Part shown: in pieces, positions 18,536 through 28,115 of the stretch
Layout of the letters: each line of letters opens with the position of its first letter
How positions within the stretch are numbered: the stretch's first letter is position 1
From: Hyphococcus flavus
GTDB lineage: Bacteria > Pseudomonadota > Alphaproteobacteria > Caulobacterales > Parvularculaceae
Reading direction: 5' to 3'
Length of the DNA: 64,000 bases
Assembly (NCBI RefSeq): GCF_028748065.1
Contig: NZ_CP118166.1
Span: forward strand, 1,503,501-1,567,500
Notes under the pieces: generated by a model
The model's input: only the letters and a program-made list of their open reading frames with translations
Database searches by the model: none
Told to the model about the DNA's origin: nothing
Made by a program: the position numbers and the translations under genes

Positions 18536-19480
18536 CTAAGGTTCAACTTTTACATAAAAACCGAGGTTTTTAAAATCTATGGCAAAGGAGCGCGCGCCGA
18601 GCAGGTCAAATCCGATTAGAGCAAGCGGCCTGTCGCCATAACCAAGCGTTGGAAAAATTTGTGCATCAGTGATGTAAATGGAGCCGTAATCCCAGCGAAC
18701 GCCGCCTGCGCGCATATTGTAAAATCTGAGCTCCACGGTTTCTATTTGCTGATCGGCCATATCGGTGATGGCAGGAGCCTGGCGCTTTATGGTCGGGATC
18801 ATATCCAGCAGCGGGAAGTTGCCAAGGGATATTTCTGCACCCGTATCAAGAAGCAGAGGAAACGCATGACCCATCCCGACTTCTGCATTGAAATGAAAAA
18901 GAAAAAGGCCATCAAAATCAAAAGAGTTTTGTTTCAGCGGCGCATAGAACCATTGATCGGTTGAAATTTCTGCTGGCAACGCCCCAGAGTCATAAAAATG
19001 AAGCGTTTGCGAGTCCTCGTCGTAATGAATGAGAAATTCGCTCAGCACGTCTAAACCTAAAACACCTTGAGGCGTTTTTTCCTGCGTAGCCCAATCTTCA
19101 AAAACAACCACGGGCAAGAACGCGATTTCATGATTGGCGATAGCAAGGGAATCGATCTGAATAACCGGCTGCCGGTTGACTGCAGTCAGGCTGAAGACAT
19201 TCATGCAGCAGGAAGGCGTTGAAGGGAGCTCAGTCTTGCGCCTTAAGTTCTCGAATATGACGGTTTTTGTGGAGGCCGTATCCAGGATAAACTCATAAGG
19301 ACCGTCGCCATTAACAGATATGGGAATGACGGGCCGGCCATTATATCCATAAGAAACTTGAACAGATGCTATCGGATGGGTTGGGGTGACTGCCGCTGGT
19401 GTTGTCGCGCAGCCTGAAAGACCAAGCTGTGAGATCAATGACAGCAACATCAACACCCCGGTCAGGGGTATAGGTTGCAT
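18536..19480 (-). CDS. Retropepsin-like aspartic protease lipoprotein (paralogue A)
   Basis: This 314-residue protein has a lipoprotein signal ending in the lipobox LGLSGC. Two lobes each show an aspartic protease hallmark: EFILDTASTKT in the first (DTA rather than DTG) and PLLLDTGAEISL in the second (a normal DTGA). Each lobe ends with a hydrophobic G motif (GVLGLDVLSEF and ALIGFDLLGARS). It probably sits on the inner face of the outer membrane. It follows its paralogue at 19483 by 2 bp. The altered first motif may lower activity. Confidence 0.72.
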   Translation of the reverse strand: MQPIPLTGVLMLLSLISQLGLSGCATTPAAVTPTHPIASVQVSYGYNGRPVIPISVNGDGPYEFILDTASTKTVIFENLRRKTELPSTPSCCMNVFSLTAVNRQPVIQIDSLAIANHEIAFLPVVVFEDWATQEKTPQGVLGLDVLSEFLIHYDEDSQTLHFYDSGALPAEISTDQWFYAPLKQNSFDFDGLFLFHFNAEVGMGHAFPLLLDTGAEISLGNFPLLDMIPTIKRQAPAITDMADQQIETVELRFYNMRAGGVRWDYGSIYITDAQIFPTLGYGDRPLALIGFDLLGARSFAIDFKNLGFYVKVEP

Positions 19481-19482
19481 GG

Positions 19483-20460
19483 TTACCCCCGACGCCTTCG
19501 CTCAATAAATATTCGCTCGTTTTGAAAATCGAGCATTACGCTGCGATCCGCCAGGATATCGGCGCCCAGCAGGCAGAATGGGCCACGGTTTATGCCCATA
19601 TCCCTGAAAATTTGCGCGTCATATACAATGACCGTGCGGTCAAGCCATGACGCCTGTCCGATTTGTAGGCGTGCGATGTTAATACTCGCTGCAATATCGG
19701 GGTTGTCAAAAATTCCTTGAATGCGCGTTCCGGTACGGATGCCTCGCCGTCGAGAGCTATTGATATGAACACCCCCTGTCATTCGCCTCAGGGCGGAAAC
19801 ATTGAAGACTGTGCCGGAAGCGCCTAGATCAACAATGCAAGGTATTTCAGCGCCTCTAATATTGATAACGGTTTGGTAAAGCGGCCTCGACTCATCATCA
19901 GTATAAAGAGGAATTAGGGGCGCGCTGGTCCATCCTTCCATATTGTGGTCGGGAATAGCGGCTGGGTCATAGAGTTTAATGGTGCGTTCGTCATGGCTGA
20001 TCAGTGGTTTGTAACGCGAGAGCAGATCTAGCCCTAAAACACCTTGAGGCGGTCTGGCGGGCGGATCCCAGTCCGGCAAAATGACGCCGACATGATCTGT
20101 TAGAGAAACGCCGGACACTGAGATTTCGCCGATTTCATAAGCTGGCAGCGCGCGTGCGCCGGAAAGCCCTAGAATTTGAATGGGCTCACGATTTGCTGGC
20201 TGAAATTGCTGCGTGCCGGCAAGGTTTGCAAATGCGGCGGTGATGGTTGCGCCCGAATCAACAATGAAATCATGAGGGCCCTCGCCGTTGACGTACGCAT
20301 CAACAGTAAGCCAGCCTTGATAATCCATACGATAGGGGGCTTCAGCGACAGGCGCTTGGCTTGCCGGTCCGCCATAAATCGGGGCTTCGGTTGTCGCGCA
20401 AGATGTAAGGACGCACACGCCCAGAATCACGCCTGTTATACTGGTCGCCCAGTTCGCCAT
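19483..20460 (-). CDS. Retropepsin-like aspartic protease lipoprotein (paralogue B)
   Basis: About 325 residues from ATG 20460, chosen because a GGAGGG-type site precedes it and it yields a lipoprotein signal with lipobox VLTSC. The frame is open to 20631. The two lobes carry DFIVDSGATITA and PCIVDLGASGTV, so the catalytic Asp is kept but the DTG triads are DSG and DLG. Each lobe closes with GVLGLDLLSRY and CLLGADILADRS. It is paralogous to the next gene, with matching order of motifs, and the two are co-transcribed. Confidence 0.72.
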   Translation of the reverse strand: MANWATSITGVILGVCVLTSCATTEAPIYGGPASQAPVAEAPYRMDYQGWLTVDAYVNGEGPHDFIVDSGATITAAFANLAGTQQFQPANREPIQILGLSGARALPAYEIGEISVSGVSLTDHVGVILPDWDPPARPPQGVLGLDLLSRYKPLISHDERTIKLYDPAAIPDHNMEGWTSAPLIPLYTDDESRPLYQTVINIRGAEIPCIVDLGASGTVFNVSALRRMTGGVHINSSRRRGIRTGTRIQGIFDNPDIAASINIARLQIGQASWLDRTVIVYDAQIFRDMGINRGPFCLLGADILADRSVMLDFQNERIFIERRRRG

Positions 20461-20713
20461 GCCTAGCCGCCCTCCCTCGGTGCAGATTAAAGCTTCTGCT
20501 TCATCATGCTTATTTTGTCGTCCCAACCCAATGCTGTCACTAGCGGACGGTCCCTTGTCGTTGCCGGGTTTGCTTGTATCTCGCGAAAGTGAAGGGCTTT
20601 GACGGGTAGAAGACGGCCAGTCGTGGGCCAAAACAGAATTCCAGACGGTCTTCTGAAACGGTGAGGGCTGTGATTGGCGTTTAATTTCTTGGGCGGTCGT
20701 TTGTTAAAACCCC

Positions 20714-20741
20714 TTGTTTTATGGATCGCGCGGGGTATAAC
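20714..20741 (+). promoter_or_regulatory. Candidate rpmI-rplT promoter
   Basis: TTGTTT (20714-20719) and TATAAC (20736-20741) are 16 bp apart, a fair housekeeping promoter. GCGCGGG (20728-20734) and CCCGCGC (20741-20747) form an inverted repeat across the -10 box. The rest of the 396-bp gap between 20461 and rpmI holds no gene that I can support. The last 100 bp are a likely leader with a small CCCC/GGGG hairpin just before the ribosome-binding site. Confidence 0.5.
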
Positions 20742-20856
20742 CCGCGCCTTCGAACCAGCCGCCGGGCCCCGAATTCGGGAATGGCATGCCTTGGCGGTGT
20801 TGTTGCACGCCCGAAAGGGCCCCCAAATTTCATGGGGAATAAGTAGGAAAAACGAA

Positions 20857-21057
20857 ATGCCCAAGATGAAGACCAAATCAGGCGCGAAAAAGCGCTTTAA
20901 AATGACTGCCTCCGGCAAAGTCAAAGCCGGCGTCGCCGGCAAACGTCACGGCATGATCAAGCGCACGCCCAAGCAAATCCGCCAGAACCGGGGGATGGAC
21001 GTGCTTTCTGACCCTGACGCGAAAATCGTCAAAAAATACATGCCCTATAACCGGTAA
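20857..21057 (+). CDS. rpmI: 50S ribosomal protein L35
   Basis: This is a 66-residue, very basic protein ([20 protein letters not shown]...) with the L35 signature and ending KKYMPYNR. Start at ATG 20857 is fixed by the family N-terminus, although the frame is open upstream. It is followed by rplT 12 bp downstream. infC, often in the same operon, is not present immediately upstream, so rpmI-rplT has its own promoter here. Confidence 0.98.
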   Translation: MPKMKTKSGAKKRFKMTASGKVKAGVAGKRHGMIKRTPKQIRQNRGMDVLSDPDAKIVKKYMPYNR

Positions 21058-21069
21058 GGAGGCCTCGAT

Positions 21070-21423
21070 ATGTCACGTGTAAAACGGGGCGTTACCGCCC
21101 ACGCCCGTCACCGCAAGATCATCAAGAAAGCGAAAGGCTATTACGGCCGCCGCAAAAATACGTTCCGCGTCGCCAACCAGGCTGTGGAAAAAGCCGGCCA
21201 GTACGCCTATCGCGACCGCCGCGCTCGCAAGCGTAATTTCCGTTCTCTCTGGATTCAGCGGATCAACGCCGCTTGCCGCGAGCTGGACTTTACCTACGCC
21301 CGGTTTATCGACGGGCTCACCAAGGCTGGCATTGAAGTTGACCGCAAGGTTCTTGCCGATATTGCCGTAAAAGAGCCGGAAGCGTTCAAGGCGCTGACTG
21401 AAAAAGCCAAAGCAGCCCTGTAG
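21070..21423 (+). CDS. rplT: 50S ribosomal protein L20
   Basis: This 117-residue L20 shows the N-terminal RNA-binding extension [30 protein letters not shown] and the core [24 protein letters not shown]. In other bacteria L20 represses its own operon by binding the mRNA leader; the leader upstream of rpmI is the place to look. A strong terminator follows at 21449. Confidence 0.98.
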   Translation: MSRVKRGVTAHARHRKIIKKAKGYYGRRKNTFRVANQAVEKAGQYAYRDRRARKRNFRSLWIQRINAACRELDFTYARFIDGLTKAGIEVDRKVLADIAVKEPEAFKALTEKAKAAL

Positions 21424-21448
21424 CAATCCATTGAAATCATTCAGTTTT

Positions 21449-21475
21449 AAAGCGCGCCTTTGTGGCGCGCTTTTT
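21449..21475 (+). terminator. Rho-independent terminator after rplT
   Basis: AAAGCGCGCC and GGCGCGCTTT form a 10-bp perfect stem with a TTTGT loop, followed by more T. It lies 25 bp after the rplT stop. Confidence 0.92.
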
Positions 21476-21622
21476 CGTGTTTGGGGATGAAAACCTATTA
21501 GAAAAACTACTATATTTTTTTAAAGTGTTTAGTATTTTTGACTATCATTTTGGGTAAACTTTTGCTAGAAAGACATGCGCCACGGCGAAAACGCCGGGCA
21601 AACCAACATTTAGGAGAGACCC

Positions 21623-21937
21623 ATGCTGAAACATACAATGATCGCCGCCGCCACACTGATTGCTGCATTAACCCCAGCGCTGGCTGGAGAATTGCGGATC
21701 GGGTTTGACCGGGCTGACCTTCAGAGCCCTACAGCCGTTGCCTCGCTTTATGAGCATATCGCAGGTGAGGCGCGCGATTTCTGCCGGGCGGAACTAAGGG
21801 ATTCAGAATTCCGTCGTTACCAAATAGAAGGTTGCGTGGATGACGTCGTCGCAGCAGCTATAGAGCAGATTGATGCGCCATTGCTGACGGCATACGCGGC
21901 CGTTGACAGGCCAAATACCAAGGTTGCCTCGCGCTAA
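21623..21937 (+). CDS. UrcA family protein
   Basis: This 104-residue protein has a signal peptide (MLKHTMIAAATLIAALTPALA). The mature part fits the UrcA family: RIGFDRADLQSPTAVASLYEHIAGEARDFCRAEL, then a second Cys in EGCVDDVVAAAIEQIDAPLLTAY. The two Cys probably form a disulfide. The family is periplasmic, common in alphaproteobacteria, and of unknown function. It is preceded by a GGAGAG site and followed by a strong terminator, so it is a single-gene unit. Confidence 0.82.
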   Translation: MLKHTMIAAATLIAALTPALAGELRIGFDRADLQSPTAVASLYEHIAGEARDFCRAELRDSEFRRYQIEGCVDDVVAAAIEQIDAPLLTAYAAVDRPNTKVASR

Positions 21938-21960
21938 CAGCTCATCTTACTCGAACATGA

Positions 21961-21997
21961 AGAGCGGGCCCCTCGACAAAGGGGCCCGCTCTTTATA
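21961..21997 (+). terminator. Rho-independent terminator after urcA-type gene
   Basis: AGAGCGGGCCCCT pairs fully with AGGGGCCCGCTCT across a CGACAA loop and is followed by TTATAT. Confidence 0.92.
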
Positions 21998-22066
21998 TGG
22001 AAGTCAGACGATTTCGGAGCCGCTTGATGTCAATATTCCTGTTCTTTTTTAGGAGCGCCGATTGAA

Positions 22067-22121
22067 CGGATGACCAAAGCGGTATCTGCCGGTAAGCGTC
22101 ATCCGAGGATGGCGCTTTTTT
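22067..22121 (+). promoter_or_regulatory. Candidate attenuator or riboswitch upstream of P1 peptidase gene
   Basis: Two mutually exclusive hairpins share one strand. CGGATGAC (22067-22074) pairs perfectly with GTCATCCG (22098-22105), enclosing a small CGG/CCG hairpin. GCGTCATC (22096-22103) instead pairs with GATGGCGC (22108-22115) to make a terminator with a CGAG loop and six T. It ends 10 bp before the peptidase start. I do not recognise a known riboswitch class. It could alternatively be the end of a short RNA. Confidence 0.5.
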
Positions 22122-22131
22122 ATTGCGAGCG

Positions 22132-23295
22132 ATGCTTATGCGGAGCCTTATGGTTGCCCTTGTAATCACTTTAGCCGCCGCGCTGAACGCCCAGGCGGAA
22201 GATCGCATGCGCGCCCGGGAGATGGGCGTTGCGCCGGGAATTCTCGACCCCGGTCCGCTGAACGCCATCACCGATGTGGCGGGTGTCGCGATGGGGCACG
22301 TCACGCATGTCAAAGGAGATGATATCCGCACCGGCGCCACAGTGATTTTACCGCATCAGGGTAATCTTTATCAGGACAAGGTTCCGGCCGCGATCGTCGT
22401 CGGCAATGGCTACGGCAAGCTTATGGGGTCGACGCAGGTTCATGAACTTGGCGAAATCGAGACGCCGATTGTCTTGACAAATACATTGAACGTCGCGGAA
22501 GGGGCGGCGGCGATCATCGAATGGAGCCTCGAGCAGCCGGGCAATGAACGCGTCGGATCGGTAAACGCTGTTGTCGGCGAAACCAATGACGGCGGTCTGA
22601 ACAATATTCGCAAACGAGCACTGACGCCGAAGATGATCCGCCGCGCGATTGAGAACGCGAAAGAAGGTCCGGTTGAGGAGGGCGCTGTCGGCGCAGGAAC
22701 CGGCACGCGCGCCTTCGGTTGGAAGGGCGGGATCGGCACAAGCTCCAGATTGCTACCGGACTCGCTTGGCGGTTACACGGTCGGTGTTCTTGTGCAGTCG
22801 AATTTCGGCGGTGTACTGACCATTGACGGCGCGCGTGTTGGCGAGGCGCTGGGGCAATACTTCCTCAAAAGCCATTTGGATAATGGCGACGCTGACGGCT
22901 CGATCATGATCGTTGTCGCCACTGACGCGCCATTGTCTGATCGCAATCTTGAACGGCTTGCCTCTCGCGCCCTTGGCGGTCTTGCGCGCACAGGCGCCGC
23001 CATGACCAACGGCTCCGGCGATTATGTCATCGCGTTTTCAACGGCGGAAGGGGTGCGGCGCACGCCCGAACGGCGTGAAGCAGTCTCCGCGATTGAAGAG
23101 CTGCCAAACAATTTGTTCTCGCCAATGTCGCAAGCCGTTATCGAAGCCACGGAAGAAGCGATATTGAATTCGCTGTTCATGGCGAAAACGATGGACGGTT
23201 ATAACACTTACACGGGTAAGCCTTCGACGGTCGAGGCGTTGCCGCTTGATAAGGTGCGTGAAATTCTGACTCTGGAATCAAACGATAAAGAATGA
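22132..23295 (+). CDS. P1 (DmpA/BapA-type) self-processing aminopeptidase
   Basis: About 387 residues with a signal peptide ([22 protein letters not shown]). The body follows the P1 peptidase family: [50 protein letters not shown], and [23 protein letters not shown]. The self-cleavage/nucleophile site is [12 protein letters not shown] (Gly-Ser). Family members cut D-amino-acid or beta-peptide N-termini after autoprocessing into two chains. Two ATGs (22132, 22138) and a TTG (22123) are possible starts. A possible attenuator precedes it. Confidence 0.88.
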   Translation: MLMRSLMVALVITLAAALNAQAEDRMRAREMGVAPGILDPGPLNAITDVAGVAMGHVTHVKGDDIRTGATVILPHQGNLYQDKVPAAIVVGNGYGKLMGSTQVHELGEIETPIVLTNTLNVAEGAAAIIEWSLEQPGNERVGSVNAVVGETNDGGLNNIRKRALTPKMIRRAIENAKEGPVEEGAVGAGTGTRAFGWKGGIGTSSRLLPDSLGGYTVGVLVQSNFGGVLTIDGARVGEALGQYFLKSHLDNGDADGSIMIVVATDAPLSDRNLERLASRALGGLARTGAAMTNGSGDYVIAFSTAEGVRRTPERREAVSAIEELPNNLFSPMSQAVIEATEEAILNSLFMAKTMDGYNTYTGKPSTVEALPLDKVREILTLESNDKE

Positions 23296-23305
23296 GAGAG
23301 ACGAT

Positions 23306-24382
23306 ATGTCTGAATTGGAAGCTTTAGAAAGCGATCTGACGTCAAAAATCAACGACGCTTCATCCGAAGCCGCGCTTGAGGAAGTACGCGTCGCTGCTCT
23401 TGGCAAAAAAGGCGTCGTCTCCGAAAAGATGAAAACGCTGGGCAAGATGAGCCCTGAAGAGCGTAAAGAGATGGGTCCGGCGCTCAACGGCCTTAAAAAC
23501 CGTATCGCCGAAGCGATTGAAGCGAAAAAAGCTTCGCTGGAAGAAGCGGCGCTCGATGCGCGTCTGGCGACCGAAAAAGTCGATGTCACGCTTCCCATCC
23601 GGCCTGAGGCGAAAGGAAAAATTCACCCGATCAGCCAGGTGACGGAAGAAATTGTCGCTATCTTTTCAGCCATGGGCTTCGATGTCGCCGAGGGGCCGGA
23701 TATCGAAGACGACTTCCATAACTTTACAGCGTTGAACTTTCCGCCGGATCATCCGGCGCGCGAGATGCACGACACGTTTTTCTTTGAACCAAAGGAAGAC
23801 GGGCAACGCATGTTGCTCCGCACGCATACCTCGCCGGTTCAGATAAGAACCATGCTCAATCAAAAGCCGCCGATCCGGATTATCATCCCGGGGCGGACGT
23901 TCCGTTGCGACAGCGACCAAACCCATACGCCAATGTTCCATCAGGTCGAAGGGCTGGTAGTGGATAAAGAAGCGCATATGGGCCATCTCAAAGGAACGCT
24001 TGAAGCATTCGTCAAAACCTTTTTTGAAATTGATGATGTCAAAACACGTTTCCGGCCGCACTTCTTCCCGTTCACGGAGCCTTCTGCCGAAATGGATATC
24101 GGCTACGAAAGTGCCAGTAATGAAATCCGTTTCGGTCAAGGGTCTGACTGGATGGAGATCCTCGGTTGCGGCATGGTCCACCCAAATGTCTTGCGCAATT
24201 GCGGCCTTGATCCGGATGAGTATCAGGGCTTTGCCTGGGGCATGGGCGTCGACCGCCTTGCCATGCTGAAATATGGCATTCCCGATTTGCGCGATTTCTT
24301 CGCCGCCGACGCCCGCTGGCTCGAACATTACGGCTTCGATCCGGTCGATCAGCCGAATCTCGCAACGGGGCTTTCGCGATGA
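23306..24382 (+). CDS. pheS: Phenylalanine-tRNA ligase alpha subunit
   Basis: This 358-residue class II aminoacyl-tRNA synthetase subunit has an N-terminal coiled coil (residues 1-90). Motif 2 lies around [23 protein letters not shown] and motif 3 at [22 protein letters not shown]. It joins PheT as an alpha2-beta2 enzyme. The stop overlaps the next gene by 4 bp, and two small genes separate it from pheT. Confidence 0.98.
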   Translation: MSELEALESDLTSKINDASSEAALEEVRVAALGKKGVVSEKMKTLGKMSPEERKEMGPALNGLKNRIAEAIEAKKASLEEAALDARLATEKVDVTLPIRPEAKGKIHPISQVTEEIVAIFSAMGFDVAEGPDIEDDFHNFTALNFPPDHPAREMHDTFFFEPKEDGQRMLLRTHTSPVQIRTMLNQKPPIRIIIPGRTFRCDSDQTHTPMFHQVEGLVVDKEAHMGHLKGTLEAFVKTFFEIDDVKTRFRPHFFPFTEPSAEMDIGYESASNEIRFGQGSDWMEILGCGMVHPNVLRNCGLDPDEYQGFAWGMGVDRLAMLKYGIPDLRDFFAADARWLEHYGFDPVDQPNLATGLSR

Positions 24383-25005
24383 GCGAGCAGGAGCGAAAAA
24401 TCTCGCTCAACTTCGAAACGATTGGTTCCATCGCGGCGATGGTCATCGGCGCCACAGCGCTTTTTGTTGCCTGGGATCAGGCGCAAGTCATGCGCAAGCA
24501 ACAGCATGCGAGCGTGTGGCCCTTGCTTAGCGACGACTTCACCATTGACAAAAACGAAGACGGTTATGTTGTCGAACTCACGCTCGCCAACAAAGGCGTC
24601 GGGCCGGCTTTAATCGAAAGCGCGTATGTCACCATTGACGGCGAACCGGCCTCGAGCCGCCCTGCTTTCATGCAAGGCGTATTTAAAAATCAGCAGCCAG
24701 CGGGATCAGCGCGCGTCAACGGATCGAGTATTGAAGGCTCGGCGCTTGGCGCAGGCGACGCCGTGAGTGTTTTTAAAGTCACCTGGCCTGACACTGAGGA
24801 CAATCGCCAATCGTTCTCGGCGTTGGCAAACCGGTATGTGGACGGCGAAGGGCCTCAGGTGTCGCTGGCGGTTTGTTTTTGTTCCGTATTCGAAAGATGT
24901 TTCCTGTCAGAAGACCAGTATCGCCCGCGGGGGGTGAAGGCCTGCCCTGAGCAAACGGATATGTTCACCAATCTGCTTCGCGACCAATCGGGAGCGGATC
25001 AATGA
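24379..25005 (+). CDS. Membrane-anchored protein of unknown function within the pheS-pheT operon
   Basis: This 208-residue protein has an N-terminal membrane segment (about 15-32, [19 protein letters not shown]). A periplasmic domain follows with beta pattern ([28 protein letters not shown]) and three clustered Cys ([10 protein letters not shown]), with another near the C-terminus. ATG overlaps the pheS stop and its own stop overlaps the next ATG, so it is translated within the operon. Not recognised by family; the role need not concern translation. Confidence 0.6.
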   Translation: MSEQERKISLNFETIGSIAAMVIGATALFVAWDQAQVMRKQQHASVWPLLSDDFTIDKNEDGYVVELTLANKGVGPALIESAYVTIDGEPASSRPAFMQGVFKNQQPAGSARVNGSSIEGSALGAGDAVSVFKVTWPDTEDNRQSFSALANRYVDGEGPQVSLAVCFCSVFERCFLSEDQYRPRGVKACPEQTDMFTNLLRDQSGADQ

Positions 25006-25400
25006 GCGAGCTCGATTACTGGACTTTGCGCCTGGAATTTCTCGGCGCAGCGGTAGAGATCATTGCGCTGTTCTTCACCATGGTGACGATCTATATCACC
25101 GGGCTTTATTTTTATCTTGCACGCGCATCGCTGCGTTTGCGCATGATGGGCTTTGGCGTTTTTACCATCGGCTGGGCGTGGACCGGCATGCTCGGCCTCA
25201 ACATGCGACAGATTTCGCAAGAAGCGCTTTATTGCGCGACCTGCATGCCGGAGCGACTGAACGATGCGCCGCTCAATGGCTGGGTTCCAGACGGCGCTGT
25301 TGCTGGCGTCGCCCTTGGCCTTGTTATCTATTTCGCGCTCGCCGCCATGACCTTCTCGACAGGCTGGCGCAAGGAAACCTTCCCGCAATCGGTGAGATAA
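25002..25400 (+). CDS. Small membrane protein of unknown function within the pheS-pheT operon
   Basis: This 132-residue protein has about three TM segments (AAVEIIALFFTMVTIYITGLYFY; MGFGVFTIGWAWTGMLGL; VAGVALGLVIYFALAAMTF). A loop carries YCATCMP. It begins in a 4-bp overlap with the preceding gene and ends 1 bp before pheT, so all four genes are tightly coupled. Unknown function; it likely partners the preceding anchored protein. Confidence 0.6.
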   Translation: MSELDYWTLRLEFLGAAVEIIALFFTMVTIYITGLYFYLARASLRLRMMGFGVFTIGWAWTGMLGLNMRQISQEALYCATCMPERLNDAPLNGWVPDGAVAGVALGLVIYFALAAMTFSTGWRKETFPQSVR

Positions 25401-25401
25401 G

Positions 25402-27810
25402 ATGAAGTTTAGCTTAAGTTGGCTCAAAGAGCATTTGGAAACAGACGCAAGCCTCGACGAGATCGTCGATACGATGGTCGCTGTCGGCCTTGAGGTGGAG
25501 AGCGTTGAAAACCCGGAGGAGCGTCTTGCCGCGTTCACCATCGGCGAAGTGCTGCATGCTGAAAAACATCCCGACGCCGACAAGTTGAAAGTCTGTAAAG
25601 TCGCGACGAAAGACGGCGAAATGCAGATTGTTTGCGGCGCGCCAAATGCACGCGAAGGAATCAAAGTCGCCTATGCGCCGGTCGGCGCCTATGTGCCGGG
25701 CATCGACGTCACGCTGTCTAAAGCGAAAATTCGTGGGCAGGAAAGTCACGGGATGATGTGTTCAGTGCGCGAGTTGGAACTGGGCGACGATCACGACGGC
25801 ATCATCGAAGCGCCGGCGGATGCAAAAGTCGGCGATCCGGTTTCCGCGTGGCTCGGCGCCAACGATCCGGTCATCGACTTTGAGGTGACGCCGAACCGGC
25901 CGGACACCAATGGCGTCAACGGCGTCGCGCGCGATCTCGCGGCCGCTGGCCTCGGCAAGCTGATCACGCCGGAACCCCAGCCGGTGAAAGGCGAATATGA
26001 GAGCCCGCAGAAGGTAGAATTGCGTTTTCCGGAAGATGCGAAAAACGCCTGCCCCGCCTTCGCTGGCCGATACATCAAAGGTGTGAAGAACGGCCCCAGT
26101 CCGAAATGGCTGCAGGACAAACTGCGCGCCATTGGGCTTCGCCCGATCAGCGCACTGGTCGATATCACCAACTATTTGTCTTACGACCGCGCTCGCCCGT
26201 TCCATGTTTATGACGCCGACAAACTGAAAGGCGTGATCCATGCGCGCCTGGGCGAGAAAGGCGAAACATTTCTGGCGCTCGACGGCAAGGAATATGAAGC
26301 CGACGAAACCATGACGGTCATCGCCGACGACAACGGTGTACTCGGTTTCGGCGGCGTCATCGGCGGCGAGGATACGGGCTGTTCAGATGAAACAGTGAAC
26401 GTCTTTGTCGAATGCGCCTATTTCGACCCCTTGCGCACGGCGAAAACCGGACGAAAGACCGGGTTGCATACAGATGCTCGCTATCGTTTCGAGCGGGGTG
26501 TCGATCCGGAATTCATCATTCCCGGCATAGAGATGGCGACGCGGTTGATCCTCGACATGTGTGGCGGAACGCCCAGTGAGATCGAGCTGGCGGGGGACAT
26601 TCCGTCATCGGATAAAACCGTACTTTTTCCGCCGTCCGAAGTAAAACGCCTTACAGGAATGGATGTCTCGCCGGAAGAATGCGAGCGAATTTTGACAGCG
26701 CTTGGGTTTAGCGTATCGAAGAGCGAGCCTTGGCAGGTTGATGTGCCGTCATGGCGTCCTGACGTCGAGGGTAAGGCGGATCTGGTGGAAGAAGTCGCGC
26801 GTATTGTTGGCTTCGATCACTTGCCGACCGCAACCTTGCCGCCTCTGAAGCCGGTCGAAACGCCAAAGCTGACACTGGGACAGGACCGGCGCCGTCTCGC
26901 GCGCCGGGCGCTTGCGGCGCGCGGCATGATGGAGGCTGTTACCTGGTCGTTCATGGATGAAACACACGCGGGGTTGTTCGCCAGCGGGAGCACGTTGCAT
27001 GCAACAGGTCTCGTTCTCGCCAATCCGATTTCGTCCGATCTCGCCGCCATGCGTCCGTCAATCCTGCCGAACCTGATTGCCGCGCTTCAGCGTAATGCCG
27101 ATCGCGGGCGAGCAGACCTAGCGCTGTTTGAAGTGGCGCCAGTTTACAAGAGCGACCAACCAGACGGACATGTCAACGCGGCGGCTGGCGTGCGCCTCTC
27201 CCATCCTGCCCGGCATTGGCAGGGGGCGGCGGAAAGCGCGGATGTATTCACCGTCAAAGCGGATGCAATTCATGCGCTTGAAGCTGCTGGCGCGCCAACA
27301 GTCAGCTTACAGACAAGTGCTGATGCGCCAAGCTACTTCCATCCGGGCCGGTCCGGCGTCTTACGCCTTGGTCCTAATGCACTGGCGCATTTCGGCGAGA
27401 TTCATCCGCGTGTTTTGAAGAAAATGGATGTGGGTGGGCCGGTTTTTGGCTTTGAGGTTTTCCTCGATGCGATCCCTGAATCGAAAAAGAAGCCGACCAA
27501 AACACGGCCTGCACTCGACGCATCGGAGCTTTTACCCTTGACGCGTGACTTCGCTTTCGTCGTCGATGAAGCCGTTGCGGCGGAGGCATTGTTGAAAGCC
27601 GTGCGCGGCGCCGAGAAAAAATTAATCACCGGGGTTTCGTTATTTGACATGTATCAGGGCAAAGGCGTGCCAGAGGGTAAAAAATCCCTTGCGGTGGAGG
27701 TGCTGATCCAGCCGCGTGAGCGGACGCTGACCGATGAAGAGATTGAGGCGATCGGCGCCAAAGTGGTCGCGCAAGTGGAAAAATCCACCGGCGGGACGTT
27801 ACGAACCTGA
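25402..27810 (+). CDS. pheT: Phenylalanine-tRNA ligase beta subunit
   Basis: This is an 802-residue PheT with the usual domain order. B1 comes at the start (MKFSLSWLKEHL), then the tRNA-binding OB fold (FTIGEVLHAEKHPDADKLKVCKV...VCGAPNAREG) and B3/B4 with the editing site. The B5 domain (SWRPDVEGKADLVEEVARIVGFD) follows, then the catalytic-like fold and a C-terminal anticodon-recognition FDX-ACB domain (LTRDFAFVVDEAV...ISLFDMY-type). Full length and normal. Confidence 0.98.
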   Translation: MKFSLSWLKEHLETDASLDEIVDTMVAVGLEVESVENPEERLAAFTIGEVLHAEKHPDADKLKVCKVATKDGEMQIVCGAPNAREGIKVAYAPVGAYVPGIDVTLSKAKIRGQESHGMMCSVRELELGDDHDGIIEAPADAKVGDPVSAWLGANDPVIDFEVTPNRPDTNGVNGVARDLAAAGLGKLITPEPQPVKGEYESPQKVELRFPEDAKNACPAFAGRYIKGVKNGPSPKWLQDKLRAIGLRPISALVDITNYLSYDRARPFHVYDADKLKGVIHARLGEKGETFLALDGKEYEADETMTVIADDNGVLGFGGVIGGEDTGCSDETVNVFVECAYFDPLRTAKTGRKTGLHTDARYRFERGVDPEFIIPGIEMATRLILDMCGGTPSEIELAGDIPSSDKTVLFPPSEVKRLTGMDVSPEECERILTALGFSVSKSEPWQVDVPSWRPDVEGKADLVEEVARIVGFDHLPTATLPPLKPVETPKLTLGQDRRRLARRALAARGMMEAVTWSFMDETHAGLFASGSTLHATGLVLANPISSDLAAMRPSILPNLIAALQRNADRGRADLALFEVAPVYKSDQPDGHVNAAAGVRLSHPARHWQGAAESADVFTVKADAIHALEAAGAPTVSLQTSADAPSYFHPGRSGVLRLGPNALAHFGEIHPRVLKKMDVGGPVFGFEVFLDAIPESKKKPTKTRPALDASELLPLTRDFAFVVDEAVAAEALLKAVRGAEKKLITGVSLFDMYQGKGVPEGKKSLAVEVLIQPRERTLTDEEIEAIGAKVVAQVEKSTGGTLRT

Positions 27811-27885
27811 TCGGGACGGGCGGCAATAAAAAACCTGCTTGCGGACGGCGCGCCGCCAAGCTATGACGCGCCCTCATTTTGGAAT

Positions 27886-27961
27886 GCCGCATTAGCTCAG
27901 CTGGTAGAGCACATCATTCGTAATGATGGGGTCGGGTGTTCAAGTCACCCATGCGGCACCA
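27886..27961 (+). tRNA. tRNA-Thr (anticodon CGU)
   Basis: A 76-nt cloverleaf: acceptor GCCGCAT/ATGCGGC, D-arm GCTC/GAGC, anticodon stem CATCA/TGATG with loop TTCGTAA (CGT anticodon, reads ACG), T-arm GGGTG/CACCC with TTCAAGT, and encoded CCA. It is the integration target of the island that follows; the tRNA itself is intact. Confidence 0.97.
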
Positions 27962-27962
27962 T
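27916..27962 (+). repeat. attL: 3' half of tRNA-Thr, 47-bp direct repeat
   Basis: These 47 bp, from the anticodon loop through CCA plus one base, occur again without mismatch at 46173-46219. This is the normal footprint of site-specific integration by a tyrosine recombinase into a tRNA gene. Confidence 0.93.
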
Positions 27963-28115
27963 AGGGCATTGTTTTATAAGAGCAAAATAGAGTTAACTTG
28001 ACGCTGCTGCGTATTATTCAATTCTGCACTACCGCTGCGCTACCAACAAGTTTGATTTCACCCCGAATTGTCGTTCCGCCAACATTGCTGAGCATGCTCA
28101 ACTGATGCAAAGGCC

